Positions 1 to 11,909 of a stretch of 64,000 nt of DNA are shown here, piece after piece. This DNA comes from Larix kaempferi. Lineage: Eukaryota; Streptophyta; Pinopsida; Pinales; Pinaceae. The number at the start of each line of letters is the position of its first letter. The stretch's first letter is position 1. The position numbers and the translations under genes were made by a program. The notes under the pieces were generated by a model. That model saw nothing but the letters and a program-made list of their open reading frames with translations, had not been told where the DNA came from and made no database searches. Location of the stretch: the NCBI GenBank assembly GCA_027924585.1, contig BSBM01000442.1:9300001-9364000 (forward strand). The letters run 5' to 3'.

Positions 1-169
1 ATAATAATGCAAATAGGTTTCTTGATGTTGAGTGCCCATTATAATTAGATCATTGTGATATAATTATCCATGTCTTCACCACCCGGGAGGGCCCACCGAC
101 TTGGTGAAGTGTTGTTCCATGCTCTGTTTTATGTTTCGTTGTTTGTCTATTTATATTTCTTGTGCATGA

Positions 170-172
<3 letters not shown>

Positions 173-238
<66 letters not shown>
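173..238. repeat. (AT)33 microsatellite
   Basis: An uninterrupted run of AT dinucleotides about 66 bp long. The short reading frame crossing it, which encodes alternating I and Y, is a by-product. Confidence 0.95.
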
Positions 239-241
<3 letters not shown>

Positions 242-1189
242 CTAGTTTTTATACATTTCTGTAGCTCATTAACACTTTAATTGTGGATTCTAAAAAATCT
301 CTATGTAATTTGGTTGTTTGTAGGGATAGGGATATAATTCTTTACTTTGTAATTTTGACCACTTTTTATCTTACGCTTCCAATATAAGTTGTATTAATAA
401 ATTTTTGTATATTGATGCATGGGCATATAATCCTCTTCTGTGAAAATGTCCATGAAATTCTCTTGATGTGCTTACAGTCCTTGACCTCAAGGCATTTCAT
501 ATAGTTTAGGCATGCTAATATTAGTGTTTTTCATTGGACCTATCTTACTCTGGTTTTGCACCTCTGTATTTTTCATAATTATTGAAATTGTAGAAAGTTT
601 AGAAGAATAGTAATTTTATGAAAGATATTCCATTTTCTCTTTTAGTACTTTGAATATAGTAAATGAATAGCGCACAATCCCAGAACTGCAGGTAATATTC
701 AGAAAGACTAGTAGATAGTAGATGATAAATAGGAAAACACAGTAGATAATAGGACGTTGAGTTTAGACAAACATTTATGTATCCTTATATCTATATAATT
801 TGTAATCTCTATTAGACTTGTATGTGTAGTGGATTAGTTGCACCTTGATACTCTATTTTTTTCTATCAGTGGTTTAGATCAAAATTATTGTAGCATTTGT
901 ATATCTTGCTAGTCCATTCTAGTTCAAGACCTGTATATTTTTCATTGGATCTACTGGTCATTTTAATACCAGTTAGGATGTTTAAGCTAACAATACAAAC
1001 AAATGTTTTCATTCATCTCTTCGATTCTAGTGTTCATTTTTGCTATGTAGAATTAGTTGTTATTCCATTCTCAGTCTTCCTCTTATTCATTGGGTTTTTC
1101 ATCCTTAGTTTAGTAATCCTTTCGATACTTTTTTATACCCACAGTGTTCGCATAACTGATTTTGAAATTCTCACATATAAGCATTGTCT

Positions 1190-1420
1190 TCGGGTTATCA
1201 CAAAGCTATTATAGTGTTAATATTTCATTTCTAGTTCATCACAAAGCTTTTATATTTAGGTCATCACAAAACTATTATACTGTTAATATTTCATCTTTAG
1301 GTCATCACAAATATATTATAATATTAATATTTCATCCTTTGGTCATAATAAGCTTTTATATTTAATATTATATTTATGTATAAAATTTCATTTTTTGGTA
1401 ATCACGAAACTTCTATATTT
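1190..1420. repeat. Degenerate AT-rich tandem repeat, about 40-60 bp units
   Basis: Four to five imperfect units share GTTAATATTTCAT followed by GGTCATCACAAA and a CTATTATA or CTTTTATA block. Units are diverged and vary in length. The array lies inside the presumed 5' LTR of element A. Confidence 0.6.
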
Positions 1421-1665
1421 AACTTCAATACATTGCACAAAATATTTTTCGAAATTAGGATTAGTTAATAGATTTCAAGCTTTAAATTTCATTTTGAATA
1501 AGGTACACCTCTAGGGAATAGGAATCAGTAGGTTATTTCTTTCACCAGTAGAAGGATTTTGTTTACCTGCACAAACAATGATTACATCTCATAATTCTAC
1601 TAACCTTGGTTGATAACAAGATGACTAAGGTGAATTTTTGAAACATATAATGAACCTGGCATTTT

Positions 1666-1683
1666 TGGCGCCGTTGCTAGGGA
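1666..1683 (+). other. Primer-binding site of element A (tRNA-Asp type)
   Basis: TGGCGCCGTTGCTAGGGA differs at two adjacent bases from the expected complement of plant tRNA-Asp 3' ends (CG changed to TA). It lies four bases after the presumed LTR end, as in Athila-type elements. Confidence 0.8.
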
Positions 1684-1855
1684 GTTGTAGAAAGGTGAAC
1701 ATTTGTAGTTAGTTGTGATTTTGTTACTCTCACAGGTGGTGGAAGGAAAACAAGATGCAAATATTCCCTTATTTCATAAATTCTGAAAGGGGTTTTAGCC
1801 TGACAGATTCACTTTGGTGAGCCCTTCCAAACCCTTGTCATTATGTGTTTTAGTT

Positions 1856-3564
1856 ATGAGTAGGCCCAGAGGCAAGGAAAAATTTATAGTTCTAGATAAG
1901 CATAATTTGTATGATAAGTATGGTGGTAGTTCCAGAACGCTTGTTACTAACGTAACTGAGAAGTCCACAGGAAGAAAAAGGCAAGTTGGGAGAAAAACAA
2001 AATTCAGTATTCCTAGGTTGGAGAATCACAATCTAAGGATATTGTGACTAATATAGAAAAACAATTAGTAATACCATAGAATATATTAAAGTTTCATGAA
2101 GCTACTAGGGATACTATGTTGTCTTAGATTGAACCTATAAACACTGAAATTCAAATTGCAAGCTTAACTGCAGAACCTCCTTCCTCATCTCGTTTAGGCA
2201 CCATCTCAAAATACTCATTTGGAACCATGGGGGATGAAGAGAGAGATTCTAATGTAGGAGATGAAAATGCAAGGAAAAATAAATGTAATGAAGGTTGAGA
2301 AGTAACCTTTGGTTTTCACATTTTAGACCTCACACATTATTTTAATATGAAGAATATACCACCCTCAGTCTTACCTCACTTTCATGGTTTGGAAACTAAG
2401 GATCTAGATGCATTATTGATTGAGTTTGACATTTTGTGCAGAAGTTATAATTACATTAGTGATGCTTAGAAACTGAAATTTTTCCCCGCTACATTAAAAT
2501 ATTTTTCTCTTAGGTGGTTTATGGGTTTAGGAAAATGTTGTATTTTGAATTGGGAAGGGATGAAGAAGACTTTTCTAAATAAATGTCATGAATATTGTAA
2601 CACCAAAGATGAAAAAATGACATTATCAAAATGCAATAGCAAGAAGACGAGAGCCTTGAATATTGTGTTGAAAGATTCCTCTACAACCTTCATAACTCCA
2701 AACATTGTATTCTAGATGAAGAATCCATTAAAACTATTTTCTTGTAGGGGATTCAATAGGAGTATATGGACACTCTAAATCTCATGAGCTCTAGTGATAT
2801 CTCTCAAAACTTATTTGAAAATATTTTTGAATTATGTAAAAACATTTCTAGGAGTAGATCCAAAACAGGTAGGGGCATTAGAGATCCCATTTCTAGAGGA
2901 AATAGGTTTGCTGTGGGAATCAGTAGGACATAAACAGGGAATTTATTGGAAAATTTTAAAGAATAAATTTTGAGTACTCTTAGTAAACAATTGAATGCAT
3001 TACAAACCAAGAAAAGGAAAGAAGAATAAAATGCTACTTTGTTTATTTATGTTCTAAGTGCAGACAAAAACACCCTCTAAAAGTCTATCCTTTGAATACT
3101 GTGTAGGTTTGTGCTATTTGTACAGAAAATCGTGCCACTGAAGGATGCCCCTTTCTTCCAATACTACAAGATGTGTATAAAGGGAGTAATGAAAAAAATT
3201 AACTTCCATACTAAGCAGCACAAAAGAGGTCACGAAATCCAAGACCACAAGGTATAATTTATGACCCTTATGCAGAGTCTGTTCCTTTTTATACTAATCA
3301 GCCATTGCAGTGGAGTATACTTAATATATAACAGACCTATAAACCTCAACAATTCCAACACCAACCTTGGAAACAAGGTTGGAGAGGAGATATCCATGTA
3401 AATTTCCCTCCTCAATCATTTCCACCTCCCTATGCTACTTATCCACAATTCCCTAATCCCGTGCTACAAGCTCATCCACAAATGCAGTTAACACAACATG
3501 CTATCTTTGAGCCTCCACAGCTTCAAGTTCCTCCAAACCAAAATATTCCTCCTCATCCCACACC
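1856..3564 (+). pseudogene. gag remnant of element A, 5' part
   Basis: A possible start is ATG at 1856 (MSRPRGKEKF), open only to 2047. From about 2347 the frame matches the gag of element b: both contain the stretch PPSVLPHFHG or PSILPNFHG, then EFDILC, then KLKFFPATLK or KLKLFPATLK. This is the capsid-like retrotransposon gag domain. Several stops and at least one frameshift interrupt it. Around 3050-3160 two decayed cysteine knuckles are visible (CSKCRQKH and VCAICTENRA), matching the paired CCHC knuckles of element b. The coding remnant is cut at 3569 by the chromovirus, and its continuation resumes after 11909. Nonfunctional. Confidence 0.75.
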
Positions 3565-3569
3565 ATTTA
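3565..3569. repeat. Target site duplication ATTTA (left)
   Basis: Five bases directly before the chromovirus 5' LTR, repeated exactly at 11905-11909 after the 3' LTR. This marks a single integration event. Confidence 0.93.
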
Positions 3570-5337
3570 TGTAATGTCCCCATTCAAATAAGTGCATAGT
3601 AAGACAATCCCATCAATCCTACTAGTTTCCTAGGTTGGATGGGAACATGTGGGATGGTAATAAGGAAGCTAATAAATGATATTTAGACATTAGAAGGGTT
3701 CAAGTATTTAATAAATATGATGAATAAATAAATTCAAGAGAAATTCTAGGTGGCAAGTGGTTTTGGAGACATATGGAGGTGGTGGGACCCACACTAGCTT
3801 GATTTTTCAATGACACATGGCAGCTCTCTCTTGCCAATTCGAATTCATGGGAAGGTGAACACTCTTGGGTGAGTTGGTAAGTCATAACACATGGCATTGA
3901 GCATCTTAGGTCGAAATGGGATGGAATAGTAACCTCCATGGGAGAGGAAGAGTCAAATTGGAGACTAGTGGACACTTGGGCTAGATTCCCTAGTTTTATG
4001 ACAACAATAATGAAGCATCTATGACATTTATGACAAAATTCAGACCTGACTTCTTACACCTGACCATTATGACATGTCAGCCCCAAAAATAGGCTCAAGG
4101 AAGGCGCTCATGGAGTTGGAGGAATCCAAAGAGACTCAAATTCGAATTTGGGAGAAGATGGAAGGTTGGAACTAGGAGACAAGTGGCAAATGAGGAATAT
4201 TTCCTAAATGGAAAATTATTGAATCTATTGAGAGGATTTCGACCCCTTGAAGGCTAATGTTGGTTATAAAATGTAGAAATCAAGTATGAGAATGGCTTTT
4301 GATGATTTGAGAAAAATTGCATTTGTGAAGAGAGAGCTAGTGGATGACTAGTTTCTTGCCTTAGCCAATTTCGAGGGTGAAAGATTCCCATCCAAGTTGG
4401 TGTTTGGAGAGGCCACTCAGGTCTTTCATGGTGCTTTAATGGAGTTTTTATTTGCAGGTATCAGCTACAGGAAGTTTCATGGTTTGGTTTAGTGCAGCAC
4501 TTTCTCTCCACCGTTTCCAGTTTTGAAGGCATATTCATGCTCCTTGAGGGAGGGCGTTTTTGGTGAGCACTTGTGCTTCTTGAGAGAGCTTCTCATTATA
4601 TATTTATGATTGTAATAGATTCATATCCTCTGTTATTCATATTCAGAAAGTCTCAGGTCGAAATACCCACTGGTTGTATGCAAAACTATTGATTAATGAG
4701 CAAACAATGTCCATTTCCCCAATGCATTGATGTATGACACTATAATGTTGATTATTTCGAATGGATGGATGATTCTCTGATATATTTTTGATCAATATAA
4801 TGCCATGGATTTCTTCTACAAGTTTCATGTACTGTACTTGAGCATTTGAAGCATTGTTACTCAGTTTAGTTGTATTGGGAGATGAAATAGTGCCATTTCC
4901 CCAAGGGTCGAATTGGGGGTTTTTGCTGTTGAATGTGAGAGAGTTATAACAGTAGTAAAAATCAATTAATGGTTCATATGAGACCTCAATAACATAATTA
5001 ACACATTATATACCTCTGTTCATAAATTTGTGGGATTTTGGAGGCATTTGGAAGGCCATTTTCAGTGTTACCCAGGGGGGATTTGATGCACAAATTACTA
5101 GTCAAAATTACCTATATTGATCAGAATACAAATCAAGTTTGCAGCAGTATTTGGAGGTCCATAAAACATCCCTGAACCTGATATTCAAGTCTAAATACCA
5201 TTAATACACTCATACAGAAGATTTGGGAGCATTTTGGATGATTTGGAGGTCAAAACAGTTAAACTAGTCAAAGGTCGAAATTGGGGAAAAAGTTGAAAAA
5301 TTGGCATTTTAATAAAATTTGAAAAAGGGATATTACA
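3570..5337 (+). repeat. Chromovirus 5' LTR
   Basis: Starts TGTAATGTCCCCATTC and ends GGGATATTACA, giving a six-base terminal inverted repeat TGTAAT/ATTACA. It matches the 3' LTR along its full 1768 bp. It should hold the promoter and polyadenylation signals. Minus-strand frames inside it are duplicated in the other LTR and are not genes. Confidence 0.95.
4264..4272 (+). promoter_or_regulatory. Candidate TATA box in chromovirus LTR
   Basis: TTATAAAAT lies about 695 bp into the LTR and is conserved in the 3' LTR copy near 10831. It is the best TATA-like match I see in this LTR. No transcript start is known. Confidence 0.4.
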
Positions 5338-5339
5338 AG

Positions 5340-5351
5340 TGGTATCAGAGC
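5340..5351 (+). other. Primer-binding site (initiator tRNA-Met)
   Basis: TGGTATCAGAGC, the standard initiator-Met primer site of plant retrotransposons, begins two bases after the end of the 5' LTR. Confidence 0.93.
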
Positions 5352-5367
5352 ATGTTCTTGGCACCTG

Positions 5368-8300
5368 ATGGTCCTAACAAGAAGTCAAAAGAATAATCCA
5401 CCACCCTTTGAACCAGTAGTTGAAGAGGTTTTTGTTGAAGAAGAGGTAGTAGAAGAAGAGGAGTCTTTTGCTGAAACCATGGGTAGAGAGGAGGATGACA
5501 AATTAAAACATAAGGAGGAACTTATTGCAACCTTAGATCCATGTTTCTCTAAACTTTCAGCAAACATGGATAGGATAGGTGATAAATTGTTGCAAGGATT
5601 TGAATTGTTGATTAGCCAGCTTCAAAGCAAAGGGATAATAGGAGATAATAGCGGTTCACACTCAGGGGAAAAGATGAAAGGGAATGAGCATATTTTCTCA
5701 AGTACAGGACCTCATAATAGACCTGATGAATTTCAAAGCACACAAAGGCATACTGCACCTAAATTTCTCACACCCAAAGAAGAGCCCAATCTTGCATTGG
5801 ATTACAAGAAACTAGTAAATGATTGGAATGATTTGAATGAAGAGTGTAAAAGAGGTGTACCACTCAGTGACTACATTGATGCTATGCAAAAGATTAATAG
5901 GAAGGGAGACAATAGGAGTCCATTCCAAAACAAAGAATTAAATAGTGCTATTGGAAAAATGTCACTTCCTACTTTTGATGGTTCTTCTCAAAATTCTGCT
6001 AACACTTGGGTGCAAAAATTGGATGTATATTTTCAGCTGAATCCTATGTTGGAAGATGATGCATTAAAAATGGCCATTTTGCATTTGGAAGGAGATGCCA
6101 ATGAATGGTGGTTTCATGGGCTGAAAACCTTGGGTCATAATCAGGTTAAAACATATGGAGAATTTGTTGACAGGGTACTAGAAAGATTTGAACAAAAAGA
6201 TCCAGAATTGCCTTTCAAAGAACTAGCTCAATTGAAGCAAACTGGGTCCCCTACTGAATATATGTTGGACTTTCAAAAATTATCAGTCAAGGTGGCTGAT
6301 GTATCTATGGGAATATTAGTATTGCTATTCAATGAAGGTTTGGCTGAACCCTTAAGAGGTTTGGTCAAAGCCCACAAGCCAACTACATTAAAAGATGCAA
6401 TGAGCTTGACTAGGGATCTCCAGAATGTGCTTCCTAGAACGAGATTTCCTCCTAAGCCTAGCTATAAATTTGAAAAGAAACCTTGGCAAAGGGATGGATA
6501 TGATAAGAAACCTTGGCAAAGAGAGTCATTTGAGAGGAATAAAAAAGAGGGACTAAACAGGGATGAACTTAGAAAAAAGAAACTATGCTTCACATGCTTC
6601 CAACCATGGACACCGGGGCACAAATGTACCAAAGGAAAGGCTCAATACATAGAAGTATTTTCTGATAATGAGGGGTATGATGGGGGCATGGATGAAGATG
6701 GACATATTTCAGATCAAGAAGAGGCATATGAGACAGCAGTAGAAGAGGAAAGACAAGAAGAAAATCAGCCTTCACCGGACAAAGCAAGAATGGCAGTGCT
6801 TTCAGCAGTACCTCGCTATCATACTATCCGCTGCAAAGGTGTGGTACAAGGACAAAGAACTTCAGTTTTGGTAGATGGAGGAGCCACTCATAACTTCATT
6901 GATGCAGAGATGGTAGAGAAAAGAAAGATACCTATTGAACCATTTGATGGCTTCACAGTTGTCATTCCCGGTCACAACACAATGCAATGCAAAACATGGG
7001 TTCCAAAGCTGCAAGTCACCGTAGGTAACTATACTTTTGTTGATAGTTTTTATGTGGTTGATGTTGCTGATACTAATGTGGTTTTGGGAGTGCAATGGTT
7101 GTATTCAATAGGAGAGCATACAGTAAATTATCAAATTCCCGAAATGAAATTCCAAGATTCAAAAGGAGTACAAAGAGTTGTGAGAGGGAAACACACTTAT
7201 CCAAATCAAGTAGTGACTTGCAATAGCATGAGATCTATATTGAGGCATGGGGATATAGAATGGGCTGCTGAATGTCATATTACATCTCCCAAGACAACTA
7301 TAAATATTGTCAAACACCCAAAGGAGATAGAGAGACTCTTGCAAAAATATGAAAAGGTTTTTAGAGACCTTCCACATGGTAGGCCACCGGATAGGGGGGT
7401 TGAGCACAGTATTGTTTTGGAGGAGGGTACTTCACCCATTCAGATACCACCTTATAGACATCCTAAAAGGTTTAGAGATGAGATTGAAAAAGCTATCCAA
7501 GAACTCCTAGAGTTGGGACTCATTAGACCAAGCTCTAGCCCTTATGCTTCTTCAGTTGTGCTAGTGAAGAAAAAAGATGGAACATTGAGAATGTGCATAG
7601 ATTTTAGAGCCTTGAACAAAAAGACTATAAAGAATAGGTATCCTATTCCTAGGATTGATGAGCTCATGGATGAGCTGCATGGGGCCAAATACTTCTCAAA
7701 AATTGACCTTAGATCAGGGTATCACCAAATTCGAATGAAAGATGAAGATGTGCAAAAGACCGCTTTTCGATGTCATTTTGGCCACTTTGAATTTCTTGTC
7801 ATGCCTTTTGGGTTAACAAATGCTCCAGCCACCTTTCAAGCATGTATGAATAGGATATTTTGCAAGCAACTAAGAAGGTTTGTTTTGGTTTTCTTTGATG
7901 ATATTCTCATTTACAGTAAAACATGGGAAGAGCATTTGCAGCAGTTAGAGATTGTGTTGAAAATCTTGCAAGAAGAGTCCTTATTTGCTAAATTATCAAA
8001 ATGTGAATTTGGAATGAAAGAACTACTGTATCTTGGGCACATTATTGGGCAAGAAGGAGTGAAGGTACACATGGAAAAAATCAGGGCTATCTTGGAATGG
8101 CCATCACCAAAAAATATTACCGAATTGAGAGGCTTTATTGGCATATGCACCTACTACAGAAAATTTGTGAAAGGATTCTCCAAGTTGACTTCTCCACTCA
8201 CTGATTTGACTAAGAAGGATGCTTTCAAGTGGGATGAAGAGGCTGAAAAGGCCTTCCAAAAAATGAAAGAGGTAATGAGTAGTTGTCCCATACTTGCACT

Positions 8301-10158
8301 TCCTGATTTTACTAAACCTTTTGTTGTGGAATGTGATGCTTCAGGTGGAGGAATAGGGGCTGTCCTAAAGCAAGGCCAACACCCCATAGCCTTTGAGAGC
8401 AGAAAGTTGCAGCCTCATGAAAAACTTTACTCCATTTATGATAAAGAAATGCTGGCCATTATGCATGCATTGGCCAAATTCAGACAATACTTGGTGGGAA
8501 GCAAGTTTGTGGTGAAAACTGACCACAATAGTCTAAGACACTTTCTCACCCAAAAAGATCTAAATGAAAGGCAACAAAAGTGGGTAAGCAAGATTCAAGC
8601 TTATGATTTTGATATTGAATATGTCAAAGGAAAGAATAATATAGTAGCGGATGCTTTGTCAAGAAGGCCTTCTTTTTCTCTCATGGATATTGCCAAGGAT
8701 TGGAAAAACATGCTACTAGTTGAATATGCCAAAGACAAATTTGCTTGTGATGTGTTGGATGGAATCAAAGGGGATGATAATTATAGGATTTTGAATGGGC
8801 TGATATATTATAAGGGAAGAATTTATTTAGTTCATAACTCCAAGCTCAAGTACCGAATTTTGCAAGAAGCACATGATTCCCCACTAGCGGGCCATCCGGG
8901 GATCTTCAAAACTTATAGACAGTTGAGGCAAAGATTTTTTTGGAAGGGGCTGAAGGAAGATGTTCAGAAGTATGTGAATGAATGTAAAGCATGTCAACAA
9001 AACAAATCAGAACTTACATGTCCAGCCGGCCTATTACAACCATTGCCCATTCCGGAGCAAAAATGGGACAGTATTTCCATGGATTTCATCACCGGATTGC
9101 CTAAATCCTTGGGTAAGGATTGTATCTATGTGGTAGTTGATAGGTTGACAAAATTTGCTCATTTTTTTGCTGTTACATCATCTTTTAGTGCTGCACAAGT
9201 GGCTGATATTTTTTTCAAAGAAATCTTCAGATTGCATGGGCTTCCCAAGAGCATTGTCAGTGATAGGGATAGTAGATTCATGGGTGCTTTTTGGAAAGAA
9301 ATTTTTAGATTGGTAGGCACTCAATTGACTCCAAGTACCAGCTATCATCCACAAACTGATGGACAAACAGAGAGGGTAAACCAATGGTTAGAAGGATACC
9401 TAAGAAACTATGTGGGAGGGCAGCAAAAAGCATGGGCAAAATGGCTACACTTGGGTGAGTTTTGCTACAACACCACTTATCATATGTCAATAGGAATGTC
9501 TCCTTTCAAAGAATTATATGGTTATGATGCACTTACATTTGCTGACATTATATTTGGTGATAGTAGAGCCCCAAAGGCTAAAGGTTGGGTGGAAGAGAGC
9601 CAAGAAATTTTAAAGCTCTTGAAAGACAATTTGCAGGTTGCTCAAAATCAGCAAAAACAATATGCTGATAGACATAGAGAAGAGAGAACCTTTCAAGTCA
9701 ATGATTTAGTATATTTAAGGTTGCAGCCCTATAAACAAACATCTCTCAAAAAGAATGGAGCAGAAAAATTAAAACCAAGGTACTATGGGCCATACAAGGT
9801 AGTGCGGAAGGTTGGAGAAGTAGCATATGAACTAGAACTTCCGGAAGGGAGTAAAATCCACAATGTATTTCATGTTTCTTGTCTTAAGAAATCTCTTGGT
9901 CAGCAAATCATCACTTCAGAAATACTTCCTCCTTTGGATGATGAAGGTCAGCTCACACTTGTTCCGGAAAAGATTTTGAAGACACGGGAAAGAAGGTTGA
10001 GGAGTAGAATCATCAAAGAATATTTAGTGCAATGGAAGGACTTACCAAATGAAGATGCCACATGGGAAGAGGAGAAGATTTTGCAGCATCCAAATTTGAA
10101 ATTGCTTGAGGACAAGCAATCTTGGGTGGGGAGGACTGTAATGTCCCCATTCAAATAA
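5368..10158 (+). CDS. Gag-pol polyprotein of chromovirus (1596 aa, intact)
   Basis: Single frame without stop or frameshift. Order: acidic N-terminus; capsid-like gag domain (about residues 205-350); zinc knuckle [14 protein letters not shown] (about 406-419); aspartic protease with DGGATHNFI near 503, where most relatives have DSGA; reverse transcriptase with [10 protein letters not shown] near 777 and catalytic FFDD (Asp 844 and 845); RNase H with ECDASGGG near 987 and KTDHNS; integrase with an HHCC zinc finger (about 1168-1211), MDF near 1240, SDRDSRF near 1295 and the glutamate in QTERVNQ near 1333; and a C-terminal chromodomain (about 1531-1581, with [17 protein letters not shown]). The ATG at 5368 is 17 bases after the primer site and is the first in frame. 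The last few codons and the TAA lie inside the 3' LTR. The expected role is self-replication through reverse transcription, with chromodomain-guided integration. Confidence 0.95.
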   Translation: MVLTRSQKNNPPPFEPVVEEVFVEEEVVEEEESFAETMGREEDDKLKHKEELIATLDPCFSKLSANMDRIGDKLLQGFELLISQLQSKGIIGDNSGSHSGEKMKGNEHIFSSTGPHNRPDEFQSTQRHTAPKFLTPKEEPNLALDYKKLVNDWNDLNEECKRGVPLSDYIDAMQKINRKGDNRSPFQNKELNSAIGKMSLPTFDGSSQNSANTWVQKLDVYFQLNPMLEDDALKMAILHLEGDANEWWFHGLKTLGHNQVKTYGEFVDRVLERFEQKDPELPFKELAQLKQTGSPTEYMLDFQKLSVKVADVSMGILVLLFNEGLAEPLRGLVKAHKPTTLKDAMSLTRDLQNVLPRTRFPPKPSYKFEKKPWQRDGYDKKPWQRESFERNKKEGLNRDELRKKKLCFTCFQPWTPGHKCTKGKAQYIEVFSDNEGYDGGMDEDGHISDQEEAYETAVEEERQEENQPSPDKARMAVLSAVPRYHTIRCKGVVQGQRTSVLVDGGATHNFIDAEMVEKRKIPIEPFDGFTVVIPGHNTMQCKTWVPKLQVTVGNYTFVDSFYVVDVADTNVVLGVQWLYSIGEHTVNYQIPEMKFQDSKGVQRVVRGKHTYPNQVVTCNSMRSILRHGDIEWAAECHITSPKTTINIVKHPKEIERLLQKYEKVFRDLPHGRPPDRGVEHSIVLEEGTSPIQIPPYRHPKRFRDEIEKAIQELLELGLIRPSSSPYASSVVLVKKKDGTLRMCIDFRALNKKTIKNRYPIPRIDELMDELHGAKYFSKIDLRSGYHQIRMKDEDVQKTAFRCHFGHFEFLVMPFGLTNAPATFQACMNRIFCKQLRRFVLVFFDDILIYSKTWEEHLQQLEIVLKILQEESLFAKLSKCEFGMKELLYLGHIIGQEGVKVHMEKIRAILEWPSPKNITELRGFIGICTYYRKFVKGFSKLTSPLTDLTKKDAFKWDEEAEKAFQKMKEVMSSCPILALPDFTKPFVVECDASGGGIGAVLKQGQHPIAFESRKLQPHEKLYSIYDKEMLAIMHALAKFRQYLVGSKFVVKTDHNSLRHFLTQKDLNERQQKWVSKIQAYDFDIEYVKGKNNIVADALSRRPSFSLMDIAKDWKNMLLVEYAKDKFACDVLDGIKGDDNYRILNGLIYYKGRIYLVHNSKLKYRILQEAHDSPLAGHPGIFKTYRQLRQRFFWKGLKEDVQKYVNECKACQQNKSELTCPAGLLQPLPIPEQKWDSISMDFITGLPKSLGKDCIYVVVDRLTKFAHFFAVTSSFSAAQVADIFFKEIFRLHGLPKSIVSDRDSRFMGAFWKEIFRLVGTQLTPSTSYHPQTDGQTERVNQWLEGYLRNYVGGQQKAWAKWLHLGEFCYNTTYHMSIGMSPFKELYGYDALTFADIIFGDSRAPKAKGWVEESQEILKLLKDNLQVAQNQQKQYADRHREERTFQVNDLVYLRLQPYKQTSLKKNGAEKLKPRYYGPYKVVRKVGEVAYELELPEGSKIHNVFHVSCLKKSLGQQIITSEILPPLDDEGQLTLVPEKILKTRERRLRSRIIKEYLVQWKDLPNEDATWEEEKILQHPNLKLLEDKQSWVGRTVMSPFK
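10124..10136 (+). other. Polypurine tract of chromovirus
   Basis: GGGTGGGGAGGAC lies directly before the 3' LTR start TGTAATG. It is purine-rich except for one T and the final C. It would prime plus-strand DNA synthesis and is also translated as part of the polyprotein. Confidence 0.85.
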
Positions 10159-11904
10159 GTGCATAGTAAGACAATCCCATCAATCCTACTAGTTTCCTAG
10201 GTTGGATGGGAACATGTGGGATGGTAATAAGGAAGCTAATAAATGATATTTAGACATTAGAAGGGTTCAAGTATTTAATAAATATGATGAATAAATAAAT
10301 TCAAGAGAAATTCTAGGTGGCAAGTGGTTTTGGAGACATATGGAGGTGGTGGGACCCACACTAGCTTGATTTTTCAATGACACATGGCAGCTCTCTCTTG
10401 CCAATTCGAATTCATGGGAAGGTGAACACTCTTGGGTGAGTTGGTAAGTCATAACACATGGAATTGAGCATCTTAGGTCGAAATGGGATGGAATAGTAAC
10501 CTCCATGGGAGAGGAAGAGTCAAATTGGAGACTAGTGGACACTTGGGCTAGATTCCCTAGTTTTATGACAACAATAATGAAGCATCTATGACATTTATGA
10601 CAAAATTCAGACCTGACTTCTTACACCTGACCATTATTACATGTCAGCCCCAAAAATAGGCTCAAGGAAGGCGCTCATGGAGTTGGAGGAATCCAAAGAG
10701 ACTCAAATTCGAATTTGGGAGAAGATGGAAGGTTGGAACTAGGAGACAAGTGGCAAATGAGGAATATTTCCTAAATGGAAAATTATTGAATCTATTGAGA
10801 GGATTTCGACCCCTTGAAGGCTAATGTTGGTTATAAAATGTATAAATCAAGTATGAGAATGGCTTTTGATGATTTGAGAAAAATTGCATTTGTGAAGAGA
10901 GAGCTAGTGGATGACTAGTTTCTTGCCTTAGCCAATTTCGAGGGTGAAAGATTCCCATCCAAGTTGGTGTTTGGAGAGGCCACTCAGGTATTTCATGGTG
11001 CTTTAATGGAGTTTGTATTTGCAGGTATCAGCTACAGGAAGTTTCATGGTTTGGTTTAGTGCAGCACTTTCTCTCCACCGTTTCTAGTTTTGAAGGCATA
11101 TTCATGCTCCTTGAGGGAGGGCGTTTTTGGTGAGCACTTGTGCTTCTTGAGAGAGCTTCTCATTATATATTTATGATTGTAATAGATTCATATCCTCTGT
11201 TATTCATATTCAGAAAGTCTCAGGTCGAAATACCCACTGGTTGTATGCAAAACTATTGATTAATGAGCAAACAATGTCCATTTCCCCAATGCATTGATGT
11301 ATGACACTATAATGTTGATTATTTCGAATGGATGGATGATTCTATGATATATTTGTGATCAATATAATGCCATGGATGTATTCTACAAGTTTCATGTACT
11401 GTACTTGAGCATTTGAATCATTTTTACTCAGTTTAGTTGTATTGGGAGATGAAATAGTGCCATTTCCCCAAGGGTCGAATTGGGGGTTTTTGCTGTTGAA
11501 TGTGAGAGAGTTATAACAGTAGTAAAAATCAATTAATGGTGCATATGAGACCTAAATAACATACTTAACACATTATATACCTCTGTTCATAAATTTGTGG
11601 GAGTTTGGAGGCATTTGGAAGGCCATTTTCAGTGTTACCCGGGGGGGATTTGATGCACAAATTACTAGTCAAAATTACCTATATTGATCAGAATACAAAT
11701 CAAGTTTGCAGCAGTATTTGGAGGTCCATAAAAAATCCCTGAACCTGATATTCAAGTCTAAATACCATTAATACACTCATACAGAAGATTTGGGACCATT
11801 TGGGATGATTTGGAGGTCAAAACAGTTAAACTAGTCAAAGGTCGAAATTGGGGAAAAAGTTGAAAAATTGGCATTTTAATAAAATTTGAAAAAGGGATAT
11901 TACA
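10137..11904 (+). repeat. Chromovirus 3' LTR
   Basis: Same length and ends as the 5' LTR. About 20 single-base differences were found, nearly all of G/T or A/C type. Its first 22 bases encode the C-terminus and stop codon of the polyprotein. Confidence 0.95.
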
Positions 11905-11909
11905 ATTTA
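11905..11909. repeat. Target site duplication ATTTA (right)
   Basis: Exact copy of 3565-3569, directly after the chromovirus 3' LTR. Confidence 0.93.

Larger units (their letters stand above)
1..1661 (+). other. AT-rich non-coding sequence, possible 5' LTR of element A
   Basis: No coding frame with recognisable content is seen. The stretch ends a few bases before an Asp-type primer-binding site, so its right part is probably the decayed 5' LTR of element A, ending near ACCTGGCA. I could not find the left LTR boundary or a matching 3' LTR, so the LTR assignment is inference from position only. Confidence 0.4.
3570..11904 (+). mobile_element. Complete Ty3/gypsy chromovirus retrotransposon
   Basis: The element is 8335 bp with two LTRs of equal length (1768 bp), perfect 5-bp target duplications, an initiator-Met primer site, a polypurine tract and one uninterrupted gag-pol frame ending in a chromodomain. 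LTR ends are TGTAAT and ATTACA. By eye the LTRs differ at about 20 positions with no indel (about 1.1 percent), so the insertion is fairly young. It lies in the gag of the older element A. It is the only element here with all coding features intact. Assignment to a chromovirus sub-lineage (Tekay, Reina, Galadriel or CRM) was not attempted. Confidence 0.95.

Noticed and set aside
3700-3975. Minus-strand 91-codon frame present twice (also at 10267-10542)
   Set aside because: It lies wholly inside the chromovirus LTRs, and its duplication is just the two LTR copies. No known motif.
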